A stretch of 9,516 nt of DNA. Source: Treponema sp. Lineage in GTDB: Bacteria; Spirochaetota; Spirochaetia; Treponematales; Breznakiellaceae. Within the stretch, counting starts at the first letter, position 1, and every line of letters begins with the position of its first letter. The DNA is taken from positions 1 through 9,516 of the forward strand of contig JAIRLQ010000144.1 in the NCBI GenBank assembly GCA_031259345.1, written 5' to 3'. The notes under the pieces were generated by a model, which saw nothing but the letters and a program-made list of their open reading frames with translations, was not told the origin of the DNA and searched no databases. Shown here in pieces: positions 1-4,742 of this stretch. The position numbers were made by a program, and so were the translations under genes.

Positions 1-73
1 CCATAAAGTCCCGAAGATCCGCCGTTTCTTCATAATCCTTAAAAAGTGATTTTACATATTCTTTTGTGTTCAT
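1..73 (-). CDS. PadR-associated protein, N-terminal fragment (HAAS/permease-prefix-like)
   Basis: The gene starts at the ATG at 73-71 and runs off the left edge, so only 24 codons are visible. They read MNTKEYVKSLFKDYEETADL and then RDFM. The ATG overlaps the padR stop as ATGA, which suggests translational coupling. Genes directly after padR often encode a small helical N-terminal domain (HAAS or 'permease prefix domain 1') followed by membrane segments, and the acidic helical start with K-E-Y-V-x-x-L-F and D-Y-E-E-T resembles those. The family call rests on this short fragment and its context. The rest of the protein lies outside the window, so whether it has membrane segments cannot be seen. 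Confidence 0.55.
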   Translation of the reverse strand, partial: MNTKEYVKSLFKDYEETADLRDFM

Positions 74-441
74 TTTTTCTCCTCAACTTTCATCAGTTTT
101 TCAAGAATGTCCCGGGTAAACTCCCAGTCAATCAGGTTTTGCTTGTACTGTTTGCGGCCTTTGTCCGTCAGGTGATAGTAACGCCTGCGGGCACCCTGGG
201 TTTCATCACCCCAATAGGAGCTGATACAGCCTTCCTGTTCCAGCCGCTTGTAGCTGGAATAGAGGGTGGTCTCTTTTAGCTCGTAACGTTCTCCGGTGCG
301 TTCCAGGATATTGTTGTAAATCTCAAAGCCGTAAGCGTCACCATTGTGCAGTATCCCCAGCACAATGGTTTCGGTGTGTCCTCGCAGCAAATCCGGGGAA
401 AGCTTTGGTTCCTCAGACTTTTCTTCGCCAATTGTTTCCAT
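70..441 (-). CDS. PadR-family winged-helix transcriptional regulator
   Basis: This 123-residue protein has the length of a small PadR (subfamily 1) regulator. Residues about 18-95 show the PadR winged helix: LLRGHTETIVLGILHNGDAYGFEI, then the recognition-helix region ending TTLYSSYKRLEQEGCISSYW, and a wing with ARRRYYHLTDKGRKQY. The C-terminal helix (about 96-123) is the usual dimerisation arm. Such proteins are cytoplasmic dimers that usually repress their own operon and neighbouring envelope or transport genes; the ligand cannot be told from sequence. The ATG at 441 follows AAGGAGA at 455-449 with good spacing. The gene lies 35 bp after the DUF2807 gene and overlaps the next gene by 4 bp, so the three are probably co-transcribed. 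The family call is firm and the regulon is unknown. Confidence 0.9.
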   Translation of the reverse strand: METIGEEKSEEPKLSPDLLRGHTETIVLGILHNGDAYGFEIYNNILERTGERYELKETTLYSSYKRLEQEGCISSYWGDETQGARRRYYHLTDKGRKQYKQNLIDWEFTRDILEKLMKVEEKK

Positions 442-455
442 AAAAATTTCTCCTT

Positions 456-471
456 GCCTCCTTTGGGAGGC
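456..471 (-). promoter_or_regulatory. Hairpin immediately upstream of the padR ribosome binding site
   Basis: On the minus-strand mRNA a 6-bp stem (GCCTCC/GGAGGC, loop CAAA) ends next to the AAGGAGA that serves padR. Its right arm itself holds a Shine-Dalgarno-like AAAGGAGG. It may be an intercistronic processing or translation-control hairpin. No U-run follows closely enough for a strong terminator. Confidence 0.35.
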
Positions 472-476
472 CGGCT

Positions 477-1403
477 TTACCCGGAAAGCCCGGTTCCTTC
501 AGGAAACCCGGCTTCGTCCGGAAGCCTTACAAAACGGCACGAGCCCGCTCCACTAAAATCAATAACCGGATTGCCCCGGTACTTTACTTCGCCCGAACCG
601 GTAATGGTACTGGCCAGGGAGTCTGTTGCCCACAGGGTTATGCTCCCTTCTCCGGTAATAACGATATCGGCACGGGTAAGTTTAAAATCTTTTCCATTAA
701 ATGTCCCTTCCCCAACTACATTGATCCCCGCTCTTGCGGCGCTGCCCGTAACGCTAATAACGCAGGAACCCACCATATTCGCCTCAAAGGTCTCGCACTC
801 AATGGCTCCCGTTATACTCCCGTCTCCCGTGCTGTTCACCCGGAACAACGGCGCGCTGATTTTATCCACAAGCTCAATACTCCCGGGCCCCCTTACCGAA
901 ACGCCGCTTATGATGGGGCTGTATACGTCAACAGTAAAATGCGGGTGGGAATATTTGCGCACCGGCCTTGTTTTGATTTCCAGGATATTTTTCTTCGTTT
1001 CAACCCCGATGAATTCATTCAGGTTGGAATCGGCGCTAACTATAACACGGGTCTCTTCCGCCAGATGAATACGCACCAAGGCATTGGCGGCAACATGCAC
1101 CCTGTCAAAGGCGGAAACAGCCCGTTCCGAAGTAATACTGTTTCCGTTGCCCGTTTTCGGCATCCCGCTACAGGACGAGAGGACAATGGAAACCCCGATT
1201 AATAAAGCCCCGGCGGCTTTTCTCTTCATAAAATAACCCCGTGCGAACATCAAGCCGGTGATGCCCGCCGCGTCAAAGGCAAGCATAATGCCGAGAAAAA
1301 GCATACCGTTATGCAGCCGGTGCCATACCGTGAACGCAAGTACCTGCCCAAAAACCAATACGGCTCCGAAAAGCACGCAGAGGAATATCCGTAAAAATTT
1401 CAT
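477..1403 (-). CDS. Membrane-anchored DUF2807 (GIN-domain) surface protein
   Basis: The C-terminal ~200 residues match the DUF2807 'putative auto-transporter adhesin, head GIN domain' family: an entry segment (AFDRVHVAANALVRIHLAEE) and then repeated beta-helix turns carrying G-x-G-S/T signatures (VRGPGSIEL, STGDGSITG, VVGEGTFNG, ITGEGSITL, ITGSGEVKY, FSGAGSCRF). These proteins are exported and their role is poorly known; many lie beside PadR-type regulators. I start at 1403 (308 aa) because GGAGGG sits at 1412-1407 and the putative promoter -10 (1452-1447) makes the longer start at 1451 untenable. With this start, residues about 4-25 and 34-56 form two membrane segments. They are followed at residue 59 by a second Met that begins a textbook lipoprotein signal (MKRKAAGALLIGVSIVLSSC). 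An alternative start at 1229 would give a lipoprotein with Cys78 (numbered from the 1403 start) as the acylated residue. Confidence 0.8.
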   Translation of the reverse strand: MKFLRIFLCVLFGAVLVFGQVLAFTVWHRLHNGMLFLGIMLAFDAAGITGLMFARGYFMKRKAAGALLIGVSIVLSSCSGMPKTGNGNSITSERAVSAFDRVHVAANALVRIHLAEETRVIVSADSNLNEFIGVETKKNILEIKTRPVRKYSHPHFTVDVYSPIISGVSVRGPGSIELVDKISAPLFRVNSTGDGSITGAIECETFEANMVGSCVISVTGSAARAGINVVGEGTFNGKDFKLTRADIVITGEGSITLWATDSLASTITGSGEVKYRGNPVIDFSGAGSCRFVRLPDEAGFPEGTGLSG

Positions 1404-1446
1404 AGACCCTCCATCATCAGTCAAATATTTTCTTCTGTCGTATAAT

Positions 1447-1475
1447 AGCATATATCAAATTAATACGACTGTCAA
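1447..1475 (-). promoter_or_regulatory. Probable sigma-70-type promoter for the DUF2807-padR operon
   Basis: On the minus strand TTGACA (1475-1470) is a perfect -35 and is followed after 17 bp by TATGCT (1452-1447). Transcription would begin near 1440, giving a leader of about 37 nt with GGAGGG before the ATG at 1403. No experimental evidence is available from sequence. Confidence 0.6.
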
Positions 1476-1555
1476 GTAAAAAATTTAAAAAATTGAAAAT
1501 TCAGTAAAACTCTGGCTTATCTGGCACAATAGCCGAAAATTAACATAGAGGGAAA

Positions 1556-2449
1556 ATGTTTATGTTGAAGAAGTTCATTCACCGTCCTCTTACGGCGGGA
1601 AGGGTTATTCCGGCCGCTGTTTTCCTGGCGGCACTTTTTACCCTTCCCCTTAGCGCCCAGGCAGGCATGAAAATTACGGTAGAGGAAAATAATGGAAGCC
1701 TTACCATAATCAGTTCCAGCGGCAGTACCAGGGAGCTTTTTATCCCCGAAACCATTAATAATATGCCCGTAACAGCTATTGGACAGGGGGCGTTTACCAA
1801 CAAGGGCCTTACCAGCGTTACCATCCCCAATAGCGTTACTACTATTGGAGAGCAGGCTTTTTCTTTCAACCAGCTTACCTCCCTAACTGTTGGCGACAGT
1901 GTAACAACTATTGGGCAAAAAGCTTTCTTTTCCAATAAGCTTGAAAACGTTACTCTAGGGCAAGGGCTTACCGAAATCGGCGTGGGGGCCTTTGCCGAAA
2001 ACAATATAGCGGAAATTGTCATCCCCGAAAGTGTTACCACCATAGGGGCTTATGCGTTTTTCTTCAATAAACTTAAAACCCTCACCATTCCCAACAATGT
2101 TACTGCCCTGGGTGAAGGCGCGTTTTCATCCAATAAATTGAACACCCTGGTAATAGGCGGGGCGATGGTCAAAGTGGGGGACGGCGCCTTTTACAATAAC
2201 CAACTGTTTGATATTACCATTCCGCCAAGTGTTACCGAAATGGGCAAACAGGTTTTTGAAAGCCGTACAACCCAAAAATCTTCCAAGGCGCCGGTAGACT
2301 ATCTTGATGACAAAGGTGATGTGATATACACCACTGCCAACAACTTCGACGCGTTTTATAAGTCCAACGGCAGCAAGAGCGGCAAGTATAGTTTCTCCCC
2401 GCAGGATGGGTGGAAGTTTGAGGATTCGGCTTCAGACGGCGTTCGCTAA
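1556..2449 (+). CDS. Secreted BspA/TpLRR-type leucine-rich repeat protein
   Basis: This 297-residue protein begins with a signal peptide: basic KKFIHR, a hydrophobic core at about 17-30, and probable cleavage after AQA at residue 36. Residues 63-237 are leucine-rich repeats of the Treponema pallidum/BspA (LRR_5) type, built on I-P-x-S-V-T-x-I-G-x-x-A-F-x-x-N-x-L. There are six full units of 22 residues (90-221) flanked by partial ones. The C-terminal ~60 residues form a tail with the motif FDAFYKSNGSKSGKYSF, of a kind I recall at the ends of other treponemal LRR proteins. Members of this family are surface or secreted proteins involved in adhesion or host and community contacts; the partner is unknown. 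GAGGG (1548-1552) is only 3 nt from ATG 1556 but 9 nt from ATG 1562, so translation may start at 1562 (MLKKF). No clear promoter was found upstream. Confidence 0.85.
   Translation: MFMLKKFIHRPLTAGRVIPAAVFLAALFTLPLSAQAGMKITVEENNGSLTIISSSGSTRELFIPETINNMPVTAIGQGAFTNKGLTSVTIPNSVTTIGEQAFSFNQLTSLTVGDSVTTIGQKAFFSNKLENVTLGQGLTEIGVGAFAENNIAEIVIPESVTTIGAYAFFFNKLKTLTIPNNVTALGEGAFSSNKLNTLVIGGAMVKVGDGAFYNNQLFDITIPPSVTEMGKQVFESRTTQKSSKAPVDYLDDKGDVIYTTANNFDAFYKSNGSKSGKYSFSPQDGWKFEDSASDGVR
1742..2266 (+). repeat. Coding tandem repeat: 22-residue (66-bp) leucine-rich repeat units
   Basis: Within the LRR gene, units begin at codons 63, 90, 112, 134, 156, 178, 200 and 222. The six central units are exactly 22 residues each; the first is longer and the last incomplete. 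The units are diverged at DNA level, so this is an old protein repeat rather than a recent DNA expansion. Confidence 0.8.
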
Positions 2450-2505
2450 TCTTCCGGGGCTCAAAAGAAAAATAGCGAAAAAAAAATAAAACCAGAGAAA
2501 AAGGC

Positions 2506-2572
2506 TTGACAGGAAATAATTTACCGAGTACGTTTCTATAAATAGAAACGAGAAATCCGGGGCATATATAAT
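2506..2572 (+). promoter_or_regulatory. Promoter region of trpB2
   Basis: Two arrangements are visible. A perfect -35 TTGACA (2506-2511) is followed after 17 bp by TACGTT (2529-2534), a weak -10. Alternatively a perfect -10 TATAAT (2567-2572) is preceded at 17 bp by a poor -35 (AGAAAC, 2544-2549). In the first case the dyad at 2531-2550 would overlap the -10 and start site, as for a repressor. In the second it would cover the -35, as for either an activator or a repressor. Confidence 0.5.
2531..2550. promoter_or_regulatory. Perfect 9+9 bp palindrome, putative operator of trpB2
   Basis: CGTTTCTAT (2531-2539) and ATAGAAACG (2542-2550) are perfect inverted copies separated by AA. The size and symmetry fit a dimeric helix-turn-helix repressor site, and the position lies within the promoter region. 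I do not recognise it as a known TrpR operator. The regulator is not in the window. Confidence 0.6.
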
Positions 2573-2606
2573 CCCAAAGATTTCCGTAATACTTCAGGAG
2601 GAAACT

Positions 2607-3986
2607 ATGTCAAAGAAGATCCCTACACGCCTTTATCTAACCGAGGATGAAATTCCAAAATTTTGGTACAACCTTCGCGCGGATATGAAGGACAAGCCCG
2701 AGCCCATCCTGCATCCCGGTACCCTGCAAAACGCGACGGCTGCGGATCTGGAAGGAGTGTTTTGTAAAGAACCGGTCAAGCAGGAGCTTGACGACACGAC
2801 ACGGCTGGTACCAATTCCCGATGGCCTTCAGGAATTTTACAAAGCCTACCGTCCCGCGCCGCTGATACGGGCCTATTTTCTGGAAAGAGCCCTGGGTACC
2901 CCCGCGGAAATTTATTACAAATTTGAGGGAACCAATACATCCGGTTCGCATAAGCTTAATTCCGCCGGCGCGCAGGCCTATTACGCGAAAGAAGAGGGGC
3001 TTACATCCCTTACTACCGAAACAGGCGCCGGGCAGTGGGGTACGGCTATGGCAATGGCCTGCGCATTTTATGGCCTTAAGCTGACGGTTTATATGGTAAA
3101 GGTAAGTTCCCAGCAGAAGCCATACCGCAAAGCGCTTATAGAAACCTATGGCGCCAATCTTGTCCCTTCACCGTCCTTAACGACCGACTCCGGCAAAAAG
3201 ATTTTGGCGGCCAATCCGGACACCGGCGGTTCCCTTGGCTGCGCGATTTCAGAGGCGATTGAGACGGCGGTTAAAACCGACAAATGCCGTTATGTGCTGG
3301 GAAGCGTCCTTAACCATGTGCTGCTGCATCAGTCAATCATCGGCCAGGAAACCAAGGCCGCACTGGAGAAATATGACATAAAGCCTGACATTATCATTGG
3401 CTGCGCCGGAGGCGGTTCCAATCTTGGAGGCCTTATTTCGCCCTTTATGGGTGAAAAACTGGCAGGTAAATCGAAAACCCGTTTTATCGCGGTAGAACCC
3501 GCTTCTTGTCCGTCGTTTACCCGGGGCCGCTATGCTTACGATTTTGGAGATACGGCAATGACTACACCGCTATTGCGGATGTATACTCTGGGCAACGGCT
3601 TTATCCCCTCTGCCAACCACGCCGGCGGCTTGCGTTATCACGGCATGAATTCGGTGCTTTCAAAGCTTTACAAGGATGGATACCTGGAAGCGCGTTCCGA
3701 AGTGCAGACCGATGTATTTGACGCCGCGGTAAGCTTTATGAAAACAGAAGGCATACTCCCGGCCCCAGAATCTTCCCACGCAATCAAAGTGGCAATAGAC
3801 GAGGCGATGGAATGTAAGCGCAGCGGCGAAAAAAAGGTAATACTCTTTGGGTTAACCGGTACCGGTTATTTTGACATGACCGCCTACATGGCATACAACG
3901 ATAAAACCATGAGCGACCATGTTCCTACCGATGAGGAACTTGAAAGAGGCTTTGCATCGATTCCGGATATTCCCCAGAATAAATAG
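2607..3986 (+). CDS. trpB: TrpB2-type tryptophan synthase beta chain (PLP-dependent)
   Basis: The 459-residue length and sequence match the TrpB-like/TrpB2 subfamily, which is longer than classical TrpB1. Key elements are the PLP Schiff-base lysine in GSHKLNSA (K116), the catalytic-glutamate segment TETGAGQWG (E138), the phosphate-binding glycine loop GCAGGGSN (265-272), the PESSHA segment (387-392) and the C-terminal GLTGTGYFD (415-423). Family knowledge: the enzyme joins indole to L-serine, or to O-phosphoserine in some TrpB2, giving tryptophan in the cytoplasm. No trpA or other trp gene is near, so indole salvage is a reasonable inference; a different beta-replacement reaction cannot be excluded. 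A strong AGGAGG (2596-2601) lies 5 nt before the ATG. The gene stands alone with its own promoter and a palindromic operator candidate. Confidence 0.92.
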   Translation: MSKKIPTRLYLTEDEIPKFWYNLRADMKDKPEPILHPGTLQNATAADLEGVFCKEPVKQELDDTTRLVPIPDGLQEFYKAYRPAPLIRAYFLERALGTPAEIYYKFEGTNTSGSHKLNSAGAQAYYAKEEGLTSLTTETGAGQWGTAMAMACAFYGLKLTVYMVKVSSQQKPYRKALIETYGANLVPSPSLTTDSGKKILAANPDTGGSLGCAISEAIETAVKTDKCRYVLGSVLNHVLLHQSIIGQETKAALEKYDIKPDIIIGCAGGGSNLGGLISPFMGEKLAGKSKTRFIAVEPASCPSFTRGRYAYDFGDTAMTTPLLRMYTLGNGFIPSANHAGGLRYHGMNSVLSKLYKDGYLEARSEVQTDVFDAAVSFMKTEGILPAPESSHAIKVAIDEAMECKRSGEKKVILFGLTGTGYFDMTAYMAYNDKTMSDHVPTDEELERGFASIPDIPQNK

Positions 3987-3992
3987 AGCCTG

Positions 3993-4048
3993 GGGGCTGT
4001 CCGGAAACTAAAATCCGAATAAGTTTTTCAAAGTTTTCGGATAGCCCC
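3993..4048. repeat. 56-bp palindromic element with 17-bp arms downstream of trpB2
   Basis: Arm 3993-4009 pairs with 4032-4048 over 17 bp (two G-U pairs as RNA) around a 22-nt loop. The ends read GGGGCTGTCC and GGATAGCCCC. Inside, ATCCGAA (4013-4019) can instead pair perfectly with TTCGGAT (4036-4042). No T-run follows on either strand, so it is not a canonical intrinsic terminator, although it could still end or process the trpB2 mRNA. The outer sequence resembles ends of some insertion sequences, so a MITE-like or REP-like origin is possible. Confidence 0.6.
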
Positions 4049-4087
4049 TTGACGAAATCAACTTAATTTGTTATTTTTACCAAACGT

Positions 4088-4093
4088 TATACT
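4088..4093 (+). promoter_or_regulatory. Probable -10 box upstream of tRNA-Thr and the rpmG-rpoB cluster
   Basis: TATACT lies 11 nt before the tRNA-Thr gene, the right distance for a short 5' leader. No good TTGACA-like -35 is present at 16-18 bp; the AT-rich DNA at 4062-4080 may act as an upstream element. The whole tRNA/ribosomal-protein cluster may be served from here. Confidence 0.4.
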
Positions 4094-4104
4094 ATGTGCA
4101 GTAT

Positions 4105-4177
4105 GCCCTTGTAGCTCAGTTGGCAGAGCATATCCATGGTAAGGATAAGGTCATCAGTTCGATTCTGATCGAGGGCT
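4105..4177 (+). tRNA. tRNA-Thr (anticodon GGT)
   Basis: This is a full 73-nt cloverleaf. The acceptor GCCCTTG pairs with CGAGGGC (one G-U). The D-arm is GCTC/GAGC, the anticodon stem TATCC/GGATA with loop ATGGTAA puts GGT at 4138-4140, and the T-arm is ATCAG/CTGAT with loop TTCGATT. The 3' CCA is not encoded. It reads ACC and ACU. Confidence 0.95.
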
Positions 4178-4202
4178 GACCAAAAGCCTTTAGCTTTTGG
4201 TC
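4178..4202 (+). terminator. Hairpin directly after tRNA-Thr
   Basis: GACCAAAAGC (4178-4187) and GCTTTTGGTC (4193-4202) form a perfect 10-bp stem with loop CTTTA, starting 1 nt after the tRNA. The following sequence is TTGGAGTTTT, so the U-tract is weak. It may be a partial terminator or a tRNA 3'-end processing hairpin that lets some transcription continue into rpmG. Confidence 0.45.
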
Positions 4203-4203
4203 T

Positions 4204-4244
4204 TGGAGTTTTAACCCAAGCCTGTGGTTTGTCAAAAAACTCCA
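4204..4244 (+). promoter_or_regulatory. Structured rpmG leader hairpin
   Basis: TGGAGTTTT (4204-4212) pairs perfectly with AAAACTCCA (4236-4244). Inside, AACC (4213-4216) can pair with GGTT (4226-4229). The stem ends 12 nt before the rpmG AGGAGA, so it leaves the ribosome site free in this fold. Confidence 0.35.
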
Positions 4245-4270
4245 CCCTTGATGAACAGGAGATTAAGCAA

Positions 4271-4444
4271 ATGGCGAGCAAAAAAACAGCGGTTGAGTTG
4301 ATTGCGCTTCAATGTACCGAATGCAAACGGAAAAACTATTCCACCAAAAAGAACCGGCGGAACACCCAGGAAAAACTGGAGTTGAAAAAGTATTGTCCCT
4401 TTGACCGGAAGCACACCGTACATAAAGAGACCAAAATAAAGTAA
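4271..4444 (+). CDS. rpmG: 50S ribosomal protein L33
   Basis: This 57-residue basic protein matches L33 over its whole length: IALQCTECKRKNYSTKKNRR, then KLELKKYCPFDRKHTVHKETK. L33 is a small E-site protein of the large subunit. It has C15 and C18 (CxxC) and C42, but the fourth zinc-ligand position is Asp45 (CPFD in place of CPxC), so zinc binding may be altered or lost. The start at 4271 follows AGGAGA (4257-4262) with 8 nt spacing; the in-frame upstream ATG at 4229 lies inside the leader hairpin and lacks a site. The gene ends 6 nt before tRNA-Trp, the usual rpmG/tRNA-Trp/secE/nusG order in bacteria. Confidence 0.95.
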   Translation: MASKKTAVELIALQCTECKRKNYSTKKNRRNTQEKLELKKYCPFDRKHTVHKETKIK

Positions 4445-4450
4445 AGAAAA

Positions 4451-4505
<55 letters not shown>

Positions 4506-4523
<18 letters not shown>

Positions 4524-4544
4524 GAAAAGATTATAGAATTGGAA
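4506..4544 (+). repeat. 39-bp direct repeat, copy 1 (att-like, in tRNA-Trp 3' end)
   Basis: This copy covers the last 18 nt of tRNA-Trp plus 21 nt of downstream flank. It matches 4691-4729 with a single difference (G4529 against A4714). Confidence 0.9.
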
Positions 4545-4690
4545 ACAATTTTGTAATTTATAGACGAAGCCCAGAAGGCTTCGATCGCTTTAGCCCACCG
4601 ACCAGGTGGGAGGGAAAGGGCGCATGGACGCGCCCGAAAGGGCTAAAGCGCGGCCTGGAAGGAGCCGGCAGGAGGCCGGCGACGGGAAGG
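4545..4690 (+). mobile_element. Small GC-rich palindromic element inserted at tRNA-Trp
   Basis: These 146 bp lie between the two copies of the 39-bp direct repeat and carry no convincing gene. They contain nested inverted repeats: 4565-4571/4577-4583, 4586-4596/4640-4650 (11 bp), 4594-4599/4605-4610, 4618-4623/4630-4635 and 4664-4669/4675-4680. CAGAAGGCTTCG (4572-4583) is a perfect inverted copy of the first 12 nt of the direct repeat. Removing one repeat plus this insert would place tRNA-Trp 34 nt from secE, a normal spacing. I read it as a miniature tRNA-targeting or palindromic repeat element; the mechanism is unknown, and a segmental duplication followed by divergence is the alternative. 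Confidence 0.6.
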
Positions 4691-4702
4691 CGAAGCCTTC
4701 TG
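4565..4702 (+). ncRNA. Possible structured RNA within the tRNA-Trp/secE spacer
   Basis: If transcribed with the operon, the region can form five or six hairpins. Alternatively, 4572-4583 and 4691-4702 can close a 12-bp stem around a branched core (4586-4650 and 4664-4680). The closing stem competes with local hairpins 4565-4583 and 4686-4700. No known RNA family is recognised, so this is a structural prediction by eye only. Confidence 0.35.
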
Positions 4703-4729
4703 CGCCTGGAAAAAATTATAGAATTGGAA
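4691..4729 (+). repeat. 39-bp direct repeat, copy 2 (upstream of secE)
   Basis: This is the second copy of the tRNA-Trp 3'-end repeat, ending 14 nt before the secE start codon. Its first bases also form a 6-bp hairpin with preceding element sequence (GAAGGC 4686-4691, loop GAA, GCCTTC 4695-4700). Confidence 0.9.
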
Positions 4730-4742
4730 GAAAGGGGATGGC

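Noticed and set aside
481..528. Small inverted repeats in the 3' end of the DUF2807 gene (such as GCTTC 511-515/GAAGC 521-525)
   Set aside because: They are short, lie in coding sequence and lack a following T-run. They may be a decayed palindromic repeat, but the evidence is too weak to call.
1404..1451. Longer start of the DUF2807 gene at 1451
   Set aside because: The ATG at 1451 lies inside the putative promoter -10 and has no ribosome binding site, whereas 1403 has GGAGGG and a normal leader.
1511..1540. Possible sigma-54 promoter (TGGCAC) upstream of the LRR gene
   Set aside because: TGGCAC is present, but the required TTGC-type -12 element at the right spacing is missing (CCGAA instead). 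No good sigma-70 site was found there either, so no promoter is called.
3506..3721. Plus-strand 71-codon frame inside trpB2
   Set aside because: It is an out-of-frame overlap within a conserved enzyme gene, with no support as a separate protein.
4229..4270. Upstream in-frame ATG extending L33 by 14 residues
   Set aside because: The extension is not L33-like and overlaps the leader hairpin, while ATG 4271 has a well-spaced AGGAGA.
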